A stretch of DNA of 64,000 nucleotides from Pseudopithomyces maydicus (lineage: Eukaryota; Ascomycota; Dothideomycetes; Pleosporales; Didymosphaeriaceae), in the NCBI GenBank assembly GCA_026873275.1, contig JANTUC010000001.1, forward strand, positions 682,001-746,000. Reading direction: 5' to 3'. This document shows, piece by piece, positions 10,580 to 23,699 of the stretch. Each line of letters starts with the position of its first letter. Positions within the stretch are counted from its first letter, which is position 1. The notes under the pieces were generated by a model that worked only from the letters and a program-made list of their open reading frames with translations, was not told where the DNA came from and made no database searches. The position numbers and the translations under genes were made by a program.

Positions 10580-13390
10580 ATAGATAGTAGAATTATTAAT
10601 TTCTAGATATTTTACTTAATAAAAGAGTATAGAATAAAAAAATTAAGTATAAGCGCTTATTAGCTAATTATATTATTTTAATTATAATAAAATATTATTT
10701 CTAATATAGTATAATTTCGTGGGCCGCTTTAAGGGGCCCTTTAAGCCTTTATAATAAAAGTATAAGGTTATAATAGGGTAAAGTTATTATTAGGTAAAGG
10801 CTATAATAGTTTATATAATTAAAATTTAGCTTATATATTTACCTTTTTTAAATCCCTTTTAGGATAATCCTTTTTAAAGCTATTAATTATATTATAAAAA
10901 ATAGAATATATCTTTTATAAGTTGCCCTTAAATATATTAGTTATCTTAAAAAGGATTTTAAAATTATATTTATTTACTATAACTTTTAATATAGTATTAC
11001 CCTACACTCGCGCTTTAAAAATTATAAATAAAATATTACTCTATAGTTTTAGCTAAACCTTTTAATAAATTTAATTTTATATCTGCTAATTAGTAACTTA
11101 GAATCTTTTTTTAACCTTTTATAGAAGTTACTTATATTACTCTATAAATAGAGCTATACTAGATACATTTCTTAATAAATAGTTTATATTATTAAATTAA
11201 AAATAGAAAGACTTAAAAGACTAATTATAAAAATAGTAGGTTTAATTCTTTTTATATAATTAAATAAGCTGTAGGTAATAGCTTATATTATATTTTAATA
11301 ATATATAATTAAAATATACTTTATTACTTTTTTATTTACTTTTAGGTGCCTAGCTTTTATCCCTATATTGATTTTACTATAAGTAAGGCCCTTTACTTTA
11401 CTAGAAACTTATATAACTTTATAAAAATTTTAATAAGTTTATAGGTAGTCTAATATTTTTATTTAAATTATTTAAATAAATAGCCGATCCAGCTGGCTAA
11501 TTTATTATAATTTCATTTAAAAAGTACTTAAGGATTTTATATTTTAATTAATATCTTTTATTTCTTAGAGGTGCCTATAGCCCAACTTTTTAATAGTTAA
11601 TATAGTTTTTTAAGTATTTAGGCTTATTTTTTCAAAATTTTTATATAATTATTATATTTTTATATTCCTATTAGCTTTAGGGGCGACTTTAAAAGAATTT
11701 AATAATATTAGAACTATTTATAATTGGGTAATTAATAGGATTTATAGGTAATTATATTAGTTTACTTACTTTATATCCCTAGCTAAAATAAAGTTATAGG
11801 TATATTAGATATTCTAGCTTATATATATAAAATTATAATTTAAAATACCCCTCTTTTATTCCTTTAGTCTCTTTATAAAAGTATAGATAGGATTTATATT
11901 ATATATAAATAGATTACTAGGCGTAGGCCTAAATAATAGTATATATAATAATATATACTCCTTATTTTACTAATATAGTTTTTAAAAGAAGAAAAAGTTT
12001 TTTTTATATTTTTAAATTTAGCTTTATTCTATATAGGCCCCTATATATACTATAAACTTAATATAATATTATATTACTTTTAGCTTAGGATTCTAAAAAG
12101 CGTTAAAATAGAATCTTTTTAAAAAGATTTAATTTATTATTATTTAAAAAATATTTATCTCCTTTTAATAAGCTAAAATAGCCTTTTAAAGGTCTTTCTA
12201 ATTATTTTCTTTAAACTCTTTTTTAAATCTAATTATACACTTCGGCTAAGCTTAATAAAAGTCTAAAAACTATAGAAATTTATTAAAATTATTATATTAA
12301 TAATAATTAGTAACGCAATTATAGTCCTCTAGAAATTCTATTATCTTATTATTATTAAAATATAATAAAAGGCTTAATATATATAACTATAGTATATATC
12401 CTTTATTTATAAAGAATATCTAATACTTTTTAAAATAAATTAGTTTAGAGCCTAACCTATCTTTATTACCTTTAAATAGGGTAAATAACTTTTAGCTGCT
12501 AGAATTGCTAAATAAGTTATATTTAGTATATATAGATATAATAATAATAGAGTTATTAATAATTATAATTAGTAATAGGGGTATATAAATAGTAAGTTAA
12601 ATATAATATACGTAATAGTAGTTTAGTAAATAATAGAGAATTTATAATAAAGAGTTTTTTATTTTATAATTAAAAATTCTCTTAGCTCTAAATGTCTTAT
12701 TTAATATTTAATAAATATACTTTTTTAATAATTATTAATTATATAATACCCTCTTAGTATGCCTTTACCCTTTTAGTGATAATTATAGTATTTATATATA
12801 AATAGAATATTTTTTATATTAATTTAAAACTTTTTACTCTCTTATTAAAACTATTTTTATTTAATTATAATCTTTTATTACTAGGGCACCTGAAACTTTA
12901 TTAAATATAATAATTTATTATATTATTATAGTATCTCGTATTCTGCACAAGTGACTCGATAAATAAATAAATATATAGAGTTAAATTAATATCTACTAAA
13001 TAACTCTTTTTTAATCTTTTTTTACTTACCGCACCTCCTTTAGTATAATTATTATTAAAATAGTGCTAAATATATATAAAAATTTTTAATTAAAATTTTA
13101 TAGATATCTCTAGTAAAAAAATATTTAGATATATTAGGCGCCTATAATAGTAATAATTAGAGGAGTTATTATATAAGTATAATAGATAGGTTTAATATAT
13201 TTAATAAATTAAAATTACTTAATAGAAAGGCCTTATTGTTATTTTTATTTAAGTTATAAAATATAAAGGTAGAATAATCCTCCTATTAAAAATCTCTATT
13301 AATAGATATACTAACTAAAGCTTTACCTAATACTATATAATTAATTAATTAAATCCTCCCTCTATAGGGAGACCACCTCCCTATAGTATA
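10580..13390 (-). mobile_element. B1: truncated Gypsy-type element B, minus strand (5' LTR plus gag region)
   Basis: Collinear with B2 (about 30880-32690 and 40720-41664) and, in reverse, with B3 50072 to about 52900. It contains the 5' LTR (13062-13390) and the gag-side region but no pol; the 3' part is missing where the Tc1 element and the decayed repeat gene begin. A conserved GC-rich block lies at 10720-10760 (GGGCCGCTTTAAGGGGCCC), with counterparts at 30975-31000 and, more diverged, in B3. Frames are destroyed by TAA/TAG. Confidence 0.8.
13062..13390 (-). repeat. B1 5' LTR (about 329 bp)
   Basis: Aligns with the other B LTRs (14086-14421, 41334-41664, 49376-49706 and, inverted, 50072-50405). 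It ends in the conserved GGGAGACCACCTCCC hairpin, followed by TATAGTATA, the mutated form of CGGTACA. Confidence 0.85.
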
Positions 13391-14085
13391 ATATTATAAA
13401 CATCTCTTGACAAGACTTGTGAAGAGTATAAAAAGAAAGTTAAAAAGGATAAAAAGGGGTTAGCATTAATTATTACTAAATTATTAAAAAATAAAAAAAT
13501 ATTAGCTTAAGCTAAAAAATATATTTATAAAAAGACCTTATATTTTACTATAGATATAGAGGCGGAGAGTAAAATAATAAATATAATATTATTAGTTTAT
13601 TTTACAGTAGATACTCTAACTAATTATTTATTTATAATATAGGCGACCTTAAAACTATTAAATAATTTTTTATTAATTTTAGTTCCTTTTTTTAGGTGCC
13701 TAGGTATATTTTATAATTTTAACTAACTAGTTTCTATAATTTATACTTCTGTCTCTTTATCGGGGCTAAGATTATAGTATTTTATAAACTTTACTAATAT
13801 CTAAAACTTTATTTATAGCGGCGGCTTATTTAATTATAGTATTTATTTAGTTTTTACTAATAATTCCTTAGATTGTCTTTTAATTCTTAAATATTTTTAC
13901 TATTAGGATATCCTTTCTATTTAATAAGGTATTTATTATTTCCTTATCTTAAACTATATTATATATTTAAAATATATTTTATTTTAAATTCTGTTTCTTC
14001 TTTAGCTTAGTAATAGAAGGTTATTTAAACTAATATTTCTAGATTAGTTAGTTCTAATAATAATATTTAAAATATTAAATATATT
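13391..14085 (-). mobile_element. D1, left piece (3' region of Gypsy-type element D)
   Basis: The part from about 13690 to 14085 aligns with 58510-58840 of D2, strongest over the last 190 bp (13900-14085 against 58640-58840). At 14085 B2 begins, and D1 continues at 41665, exactly where D2 continues past 58840. So this is the left shoulder of D1, separated from its body by 27.6 kb. The part 13391-13690 has no counterpart in D2; a plus-strand reading there gives a charged stretch of unknown nature. ATATT at 14081-14085 is the left copy of the B2 target duplication. Confidence 0.7.
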
Positions 14086-14421
14086 AAAGCAGAGCTGGGT
14101 GTATATAAGGATTTTTAATTAGGATTCTACGGACGTCCCTAGCAGAGCGAGAAATCTAGGAATATTAGGCGCCTATAGTAGTAGTGGTCAGAGGAGTTAC
14201 CGTATAAGTATAGTAGACTAATATAATAGATATAATAAATTAAAATTATTTAATAAAAAAGCCTTATTATTATCCTTATCTAAGTTATAAAGTATAAAGG
14301 TAGGATAGTTCTCCTATTAAGAATCTCTTTTACTAGATATACTAACTAAAGCCTTACCTAATACTATATAATTAATTAATTAAATTATTTATCTATAAGG
14401 AGACTACCTCCCTATAATATA
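14086..14421 (-). repeat. B2 3' LTR (left end, about 336 bp)
   Basis: Aligns with 41334-41664. It begins AAAGCAGAGCTGGG and ends with the CCTCC/GGAGA hairpin and TATAATATA. The terminal dinucleotides are not the usual TG...CA, which may reflect mutation or a boundary misplaced by a few bases. Confidence 0.8.
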
Positions 14422-17400
14422 ATTTTTTTAAACTTTTTATTTTATAGTCCTATTATAAGACTAAAAGACCAGAACTCAAATCCTCTTATTATAATAAATA
14501 TATTAATTTAACTAATAATCCTGCCTTTTTAAGAAGAGTATAATAATTATCTTTTATATAATCCTTTCTATATATTTTAACCCTCTCTAGTAGTACCCTA
14601 CTATTATATAAAAGTTATTATTATATTATTTTAGGTAAAGTTAATTTTAAATACCGCTAAGTTAGTATACTACTTATAAATAGAGAAGTATAATTAATCT
14701 AATAACTTATATTATTTAATAAATTTTAATTTAAAGGCCCTCTTCTTAGCCGCCTTATAAATTTTTTATACTTAAATAGTCTAGGCAGTAATATTATTAT
14801 AATAGACTTATACTACTTTCTTTTATTTTTTTTATAAAATTCTTCCTTCTAAGCAGATTATATAAGGCCTATTCTATTTAAATACTATTTTATAACTCCT
14901 AATAAAATAACGCTTATATAATTATATTTTTAAAAATTAGTCTATTATTATCTAAAAAGGGCTATTCAATACCCTTAAATATATTTAAGTATCCTAAGGG
15001 TGTATACAAAGTTATAATTAAATATTAATAAGTAAGTGTAATTTCCTTATAAGTACTTATTTTTAAATTCTTTATTATATATCCGTTGTTCTAGACGCAA
15101 ATAAATTATAGTAGTATTATATATTATTACTTAGTTATATTATTAGTTAATCTATAGGGAAGGCGTAGGTTTAAGATATAAACTATTTTAGTCTTAATAG
15201 GGTATTTTTTTTACTTAAGCTTAGAATAAGTAGTTTTTTATTTAAGTAGGAAGTCCTTTTTATTTTTCTATATTTTTATATAGCCTAACTTAGACAAGTT
15301 CTTAAAGTCTTATTATTATTAGTACTCTATTAAGTATTTATAAAAACTATTTAATAGCTTAGTGCAGTTCTTATTATTTTTATTATTTTATAAAATTAAT
15401 TTTTATATTATTTTTACTTTTAAGTTACTATACACCACTTACGTAATATTTAGATTAATATAGTAAAAATATATTATATTTTTAGGCTTTATAAACTTAG
15501 TATAGTAAGGGTAGCTAATTAACTTATACTACTTTTATAATACTATATATAAAGTGTAATATTCTAGATTAGTTTATATAATAGTTTAAATAATAGAGTA
15601 GTATATAATTTAGCACTAATTTAAGTTCGATTTTCTATTAATCTAGCGAGTATAGAAGTTATATATATTATATAATTTATTTAAAATTTTTCTAAATTAG
15701 TTATTTTAGAGCACTTAGCTAAAGATATTTTAAATAGTTATTTTTATATTTTAGAATTACTAAATTATTAGTATAAGCCCTAGTATCTTAATAACTATAG
15801 AATAGTTAATAATAATAATTATCTTTATTAGTATAAATTAATAAAATATTAAATTATCTATTTTATAAAATCCGCGCTCCCCCGCTATTAAAAAATATAA
15901 GTAATAGTACCTATTTTTATATCGCTCTATTAGTAAGGCTAGCTTTAAAGTACTAATAGAATATATATTATAGTAATATAGTTCTTAGCTTAAGTAGTTA
16001 AACTTATAAAATTAGCTATAATCTTTATATACTTATAATAAATTACTTAATTTTATTTTATATTATACTTTAAGTATTCTAATCCCCTAGAGACTCCTGC
16101 GCGGTAAGTATTATATTATATTTTAAATAATTTTATTTACTTATTATAAGTTAGTATTTTTTTATATAATTATTTCTTTAAAGCCTTTTTTAAAAATTAT
16201 ATTATTTACTAATTTAACTGCTTATATTTATAAAAATAAGTACTCTTTTATATTATATAGTTATACACTATTAATTTATCCTCTTAATTTTATATAATAT
16301 TATTAAGGAAGAAAGTATAAGCACCTTTAATATAATTAAGTACCTAACGCTTTATATATATTATTCCTTTTTAATTATTATACTATTTAATATTAATTTA
16401 GTAAATAGTAGCTAAGAGAGGTTCTAGGGTACTATATAAAAGCTACTTAAGTATATTATACCTTTCTATATTCTATAAAAGCCTATTTATATTTAATTCT
16501 ATTATATTTATTAATTAAAGCTATATATTCTTTATTACTAAAGTTATATTACTAATTATTTTTAGGTTAAATAGAGCGGGCAGAGTAAGGGCGCCTATTA
16601 TAAGTAGACGGCCTAGTACTGCTTTTATTATAGGTAATATTAATACTCTATAAAAGAGAGTAATTCTCTATACGCGCTTTCTAGCTAGACTTATAAGTAA
16701 ATTTTATAAAAATTTTATAGCCTATTTTATTATCTAGATAATATAAAGTAAAATTAAGTTAATTATTATAATAAATATCTAAGGGCTTACTAAACTTTTA
16801 ATTTAAAGAATAAAAGAGATTTATTTTAGGCTTATTTTTATAAGCTCCCCTTCTTTTTAGAGGCTAATTAGAATAAGTAAAAGTAAGTCCTTTAAATAAA
16901 ATTAAAGCTACTACCTATCTTTAAATTTTTTTATAAAGGATTACTATCCCTTTAGCTTCTTTAAGTCCTATAATAATTTATTTATATATTAAAAATTTAA
17001 GAGGTTAAGTGTAGCTCTAAATTAATTAAAATTATTTATTCTACTTTTACTAGCCTTCTTTTAGATCGCTATAAAAGTAGCTTTAATTTTTTAAATATTT
17101 ATAATAATAAAATATTATATTTTATTAATTTTAGATCCTAGTATCTAGCTCTTATTTAATTAATATATAATTTAAGTAAATAGAAACTAATAAATACTTA
17201 TTAAATTCTTAGTTTATAAAGTAATATATTATAGCCTAGTTAGAGTATTATATTATATTTATAATTATAAAAAGTAGGGCTGTATAATATTATTAATTAA
17301 ATTAAGGCCTTAATACTTCTTTACTTTTTTAAGTATATTAATTATCTCCTTTATATACTTCTTCTTTAAGGTCTATATATCCTAGACCTATAGATAGACC

Positions 17401-19100
17401 TCTATTAATATTAAAAGTTTTTTAAAGAGTTAAATTACTTTTTAATTCTACTTAATATATTTTCCCAGCGCTATAATAATAGTAATAAATTTTATAAAGT
17501 TATTACTATATATATATAAAATTTTTTAATAAGTCTCCTAATGCGTAGCTAGTAACTACTAATAAGTAGTATATAAGTAATTACTAATAGTTAAGTTTCT
17601 ATTTAGTAAAATATATTATTAATAGTTAGCTAAATTATTAAACTTTTATAATATTATTTATTAGCTATTATTTAACTATATAATATATTCTTTAGGGCTC
17701 TCCTAGTTTTAGCTTAATACTATAATAATTATAATAAAAGGGGTATTTTTTATAAGTAGTACTTATTTAATAATCTTTTATTCTATAGGCTATCTCTTTT
17801 AACTTATTTTTAGTATATTATTTTTTAAGGATTTTGGGCAAGTATCAAGGATAACTAATACTTTAAAATAAATAATTAGGATTAAGGTATTAATAAAAAT
17901 AGTTAATAAATTTATAAAGTAAAAGAAAACAGAGTAGGTAGTAAAAAGCCTTTTTTATTTATTATTTTTTTAATTTTAGCCTCTATTTACACCCCTGCTT
18001 ACCCTTTACTACTACTTAATAATTACTTAATTTATAAATAAGTAGAATATTTTATTTTTTAATTACTATTTTATAGACCTTCTTTTTTAATTTAACTTCT
18101 CTTTTTATACGCCCCCTAATTTATTATTCCTTTATTAAATTTATTATTTAATATTCCTTTATTAGCTTATACCTAATTACTATTTTTATTAATCCTTTAA
18201 TTCTAATTTATAAAACTTCCGCATTTATGCTGCGCTTATATAGTATAATAGTATATTTATTTATAATTATTTATAAGTTATTTTATTTATCTATTATACT
18301 TAGCTGGGCTACCTATTAATATTATAAATATTACTTTATTTTTTAATTTACTAATTAGGACGCTATCTATTACTAAGCTAATTTAAAAATATTTACCTTA
18401 TAAGTTTATATTATTATTAAGTTACGCTGTATATTAGTACGCAGAGACTAATAATACTAAAAAGGTCTAGTATAGGTTAATATAATTAATTAAGTTAAAT
18501 TATCTAATAAGATAGTAGATAGGTTATTTATATACTATTTTATTAATTAGTATACTATACTAGTATACTCTAGTGCTATTTAAAATTATAAAAATACTAA
18601 ATATTTCTACTACTATTATTTTAACTATATTACTAAAACTTAAATTTTTTTATACTTATATATCTATAATCCTTCTAAACTTTTTTATTATAATCCCTTA
18701 TAACTTCTAAATTATAAAATTAACTCTTTTCTCTAGAATCCTAACTTTAAAACACTAATTAAACTATTTATTATTATTTACTACTCTTTTTTACTTAATA
18801 AAGCACCTAAATTATCCTCTTTTAAATATTTAAAATAGTTATCTTTATAGATATCTATATAGGGGATCCTAATATTAGGGTAATATAATTAATATTCTAG
18901 TACTACTAATTTAGAGTTTCTATTTTAAAAATATTAACTCTTTATTACTTATAACTATATTTCCTAAATATCCTTTAAATTTTTATTATAATATAGGTTA
19001 CTATTTTATAATTTTAAAAGTAATGCGGAGTCGTTATCTATTTTTAATTAATAGAATATTTTAAGCTTATATTTTAATATAATTATATAAAACTTTACTC
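14422..19100. other. Unidentified 4.7-kb region between B2 pol and its 3' LTR
   Basis: Present only in B2, since B3 is cut before this point and B1 and B4 are 5' pieces. I find no RT, integrase, terminal repeats or poly(A) tail marking another insertion. A plus-strand reading, opposite to pol, runs from about 16900 to 18900 with stops mostly TAA/TAG and a composition rich in Leu, Ile, Ser, Asn and Lys; it matches no family I know. It may be an accessory reading frame carried by element B, an unrecognised nested element, or non-coding 3' sequence. Confidence 0.35.
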
Positions 19101-21675
19101 TATCTAATTTAGTAAGGCAATAGTAATTATAATTTTAATATATTTTAACTACCCTATATAGTCCTAGTTATTTTAGGTTAAATTTTTACTCTTTAAATAT
19201 ATTTATCTTTTTAAGTAAATTCTATAGTAGGATTATATCCCCTATATTAATATCCTAGTAGAGGATTTCCCTATAAGTATTTTAATATTCTTTTTTTAAA
19301 TTATATTCTTTGCGTGCGCTCCCTAAATTCTATAATAATTTTATTATAAATATTTAGCTGCGCTACTTATATAGTTAGTAATTATTTTTTACTATATATT
19401 AAATTTTATAAAAGTATTTACTAAGTTAGGATTTCTAGCTCTATTAAAAGAATAGAATTCTACTTTATTATTAACTATATAGGCGGGTAACTAGTAGGCT
19501 TATAAATTAATACCTTATTTACTAATAATATTATAAAAAAATTATTTATCTACTTTTCTTATAGCTTTGCTAAAGCCTTTATAATAAAGATAGAATTAAA
19601 TTTTATAAAGCCGTTTGCTTAAAAATTTTATATTAAAATAATTACTTTTTTTATCCTCTATCTTTAAATTAGCTTATTAAATTATATTTTATTCTTAAGG
19701 CTACTATTTACTATAAACTCTTAAATCTATAACTAGTAATAAATAATATTTTTATAAAAGAATTTTATAATTTTCTTTAAGCTAGCTTTATAGAGCGCTT
19801 TTACTTTTAATTAATTAATAACCTACTTTTAGGCTATTATAAGGAATAAACACCCTCTACTATATAGTATATATATAATATCTATAAACATCTTTTCCTA
19901 TAGAGTCTAGCTATATATAGTAGTTAGTATATACTATATTCTTTTTAATAAGTAAATTTAGTATTTAATACAGGTAATAATATATTTCTTTACTATATTT
20001 TAAAGGTCTTTCTATTAGTATTATTAAGTAATAGCGGTAGCGGTTCTATTAATATTTTAATATTTAAGTTATATATAAATTTTTATAATTATAACTCCTT
20101 AAATTATTTTATTATTTAGAACTCTTTTTATTATTATATTTCTAGACACCTTCTTAAATAGTATTAAGTCTAAAAAGTAAAAAATTAGAATTTATTATTT
20201 TTATACTTTTCTCTTCCTAGCTAGCATTCTTAGAGGAATATACTAGTATATTAAATACTAGGTAATTTTTTAAACTTATTTTTATATTTAGCCCCTAGTA
20301 GGCAATTATTAATAAATATTCTATAAGTTAATAGGTTATATTCTATATTTTTATATATAATATAATTAATATATATATTTAGATTATTCTTAAAGTCCTC
20401 TAGTGGCTACCAGCTATCTAGTTAAGGATATTAAAATAGTATATCTATAATAATATACTTCTTTCCTTTTATATATTTAATCTTAAAGTTCTATAAAAAG
20501 ATAATAGCTATTTATTAATTTATTAATAAATTTAGTACCTCTATACCTACTTAATTTAATTAGTAAATTAAGACCTAAGCGTCTATTTTAATTATAAAAT
20601 ATACTTTATAGAGGTAGTGCTACAGCTTCTTTAGTACTTATAATATTATTTTAGTTTCTAATTTAGTAGAGTGCCACTTCTACTATTCTATAAATTATAT
20701 AGTACTTTTAAATTATATAAAGTAATACTTTTTATTAGCTTTTAATTATTTAATTACTATTTTTACTCCCTAGACGCTTATATCTACCCTTAGGTATACT
20801 ATTTACCTAAAGTTATAATTTAGTACTACTAGCACTAGCGCTAATATAATAATATATTTAAGTTTATTTATAGCTTTCTATTAAAGTTCTCTCTATAGAA
20901 AATTAATATCCTTTTTTATTAGGTAGAAGAGAGGCTTCGCGATTAATATAAAATAATAAATTTATTATTAGTAGTAGATATATATTTTTATAAATATTTT
21001 AATTTCCTTTTAGTTGCAATATATTAGCTAATTAAAAATTTTTTTACTTTAAATTTTTAAGGGTATTATTCTACAGCATTAATCTTATAATTAATTATTA
21101 TTAAGTAATCTATTTCCTAAAAATACTTTACTTTAGATATTATACCCTTAGTCTTTTTTATATTTACTAGGACTTAGTCTACCTTCTAAATATATTTTAG
21201 TATATATTTATAGACGCTAAGTAATTTTAATACTAATAATAAATCTACTTCCCTTTTTACTTCCCTTATATATATATTATTAATAAATAGAATATAGTTA
21301 TATAAATAGTATTCCTATAAGACTTTAAAAACGGCGTAAAGAAATATAGTAGGTATATTTATTATACTTTAAAATAGAATATACTATTATACTAATAAAC
21401 TAGCTATTATAATAGCGGTAATATTATAATTATTCTTATAAAGTTTTAGTTAGTTATATTCTAAAAAAAGTCTATTAGTATAATTAGAAAGCTGCCAGCG
21501 AATATTTCTAAGAAGTTATTTATATATAATAAAAGTATTATATTTTATATAGTTATTTTATTTATCTTCTAGGTATTAAAAATAAATTAATACTTAAAGT
21601 CCTTTTTTAGCACTAGGAACTATAAATTATAATATTAATTATTATACTCCTTTATAATACTTTATATAATATATT
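19100..21675 (-). pseudogene. B2 pol, 3' part: RT palm, RNase H, integrase
   Basis: Minus-strand translation matches the B3 pol frame. The RT active-site remnant reads LFINNIY at about 21270-21290, derived from the FIDD motif of Gypsy RTs. RNase H follows at roughly 20500-20750 and the integrase core at about 19200-20100. Counterparts in B3 are at 54905-57430. Stops are mainly TAA/TAG at former Gln or Trp codons. Element A is inserted at 21676-21680, just upstream of the RT palm, separating this part from 28804 onward. Confidence 0.75.
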
Positions 21676-21680
21676 TTTAT
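21676..21680. repeat. Target-site duplication of element A (left)
   Basis: TTTAT immediately before TGTAAGG of the A 5' LTR, repeated at 28799-28803 immediately after CTAACA of the 3' LTR. Confidence 0.85.
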
Positions 21681-21848
21681 TGTAAGGAGGATACCCTCCC
21701 AGTGTCTAAGGCCACTTATACCCTATCTAAGCGCTAGCGCCGCGCTAGCGTAGTATATAAAAAAGGAAGCTAGAGGGGATAGGGACTTAAATAGAAATTA
21801 ATTTTATTATTTATTAAAGACCTACTTACTACTATATTTATTCTAATA
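21681..21848 (+). repeat. 5' LTR of element A (168 bp)
   Basis: Starts TGTAAGGAGG and ends TTCTAATA (CA mutated to TA). At 21731-21750 it carries two direct copies of GCGCTAGCG separated by CC, kept intact because RIP spares CpG. Confidence 0.93.
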
Positions 21849-23650
21849 ATTTTAATTTCTCTTTTTACTTTATAAAATAGCGGCTCAGCGGTTTCTAAAA
21901 TATAATTTTAAAATATTACTACTACGTTAGACCTATAAAAGGAAGGGGATATATTATTATCCCTAATTTTTTTAGTAATAAAGGATAACCTATATCCTTT
22001 AATATAAAGAGATCTAGATAAAAAAGAACTAGACCCTACTATAGTAAAGCTAGTAATACTTAAATAATAGTATAATAAATTAGTAGTATTAAAAGAAATA
22101 TAGAGACTTAAAGTAAAAATTAAAGAATATAAATAATAGATAGCGATAGAGAGCCTATAAAAAATTTAGAATAAACCTTTAGTAGCTAATACTATTATTA
22201 GCACTACTATAATAGAGGATAAATAAATTATTTAGTAGTAATACTTAAGTAATATAGCCCTAGCATACCTCTAGTAGGGATTAAAAATTAAACCTATCTC
22301 TACCTTTAAAGGGTAGAGTATTAGAGAGTTTAATAACTTTAAAATAAAATTAAAGATTATATTTTACTTAAATCCTTAAGCGTTTACTATTAAGGACTAG
22401 CGTATTATATTTACCCTATAATTATTAAAGGTTATTTTATGTTAGCTATAGCTATAAAGAGAAGATAAAAATACTAATAAAATATTAAATTAGTAATAGA
22501 TAATAGCGTTCCTATTAAACTAGATTAAGAGCTCTATTAATAAAAAACTATAAATAATAATGTAGTACTAAAGGGCGATATAAAGGGAAAAATAGTTAAT
22601 AAATAAGTTTATAGCTTACTTAGCTATATTAAAAAACTAAATAAACTCCCCCTATAAATAAAAGTATTTTATTATATACCTCTATAATAAACTGCGCCTA
22701 GAAATTTAGACTATAATTATAAACTATAATAACTTCCCCTAAATATATAGGGAACTAGTAGAACGTGTAATTATACTAAAGGATAATTAATAAAGCAACT
22801 AAGTATTAATTACACTTTTATAGTGTCCTAGCGCTAAGACTTTTACTAATTAAAATAGTACCCTATTCTATATATTTTTATTATTTTAAGGTTACTTTAT
22901 AGGCGCACTACTATTATCCTATTATACTACTTAGAGTAATACCTAAAAAGATACCTGTTAATACTATAGAAAGATAGGATACTAGAAAAAGGACTATTAA
23001 ATAAAATATAATTACTCTACTTAAATAGCGCCAGCGATAGAAATAAATATTATAAAAATAAAAAATAATAGGATTTAGAGGCTATACCTAGACTACTAAG
23101 GAAACTTTAAATAGATTTTTATATATAAGGGATAATCTAATATAGAGTAGGCGAATTAATAGTGTACTAACTTTACCTAAATTCTATAATAAATATAAAT
23201 ATAATTAATAAGTGCTTAATAATTTAATTAAATCTAATAATAGTCCTTAAGGGCGCAGTGATATAGTTATATCTACTTAACTTTTAAATTATAAGAAGTA
23301 TATAGGTATACTATATAACTATATCTATTATAGACTTTTAAGGAATAGAGCGCCATCTTTATATAATAGTCTATAAAATAGTAAATATATTTAACCCTAT
23401 TCTAGTAGAGCTACTAAGGCTTTAATAGAGGTATATAATCCTAGACTGCGCAATAATAATATAACGCTAAAATATTAATACTATTATATACTAGATTAAG
23501 GATACCCCCACATTCTTATCTATTATAAAGGATTAACTAAAAGTCTTTGCTTTAATAGCTATAGCTAATAATTCTAAAAAATTTATAAAAAGAAATCTCT
23601 TTTTATAGCTAAAGCAGTTTATAGATCTAGTAGATAATAGTACTATTATA
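21849..23650 (+). pseudogene. Element A gag and protease region, decayed
   Basis: Plus-strand sequence between the 5' LTR and the RT. Around 22080-22190 the reading is rich in Lys and Glu and could come from the coiled-coil start of a Gag protein. No CCHC zinc knuckle or protease triad is readable with certainty. The assignment rests mainly on position before RT in a complete element. Frequent TAA/TAG stops. Confidence 0.45.
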
Positions 23651-23699
23651 ATAATAGATTTATATTAGGAAGCTGATTACGCTATAAAAATAAAAGAAA

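Noticed and set aside
14422..19100. A LINE or Copia element nested in the B2 3' region
   Set aside because: No RT palm motif, no LTR pair, no poly(A) tail and no target duplication could be found on either strand.
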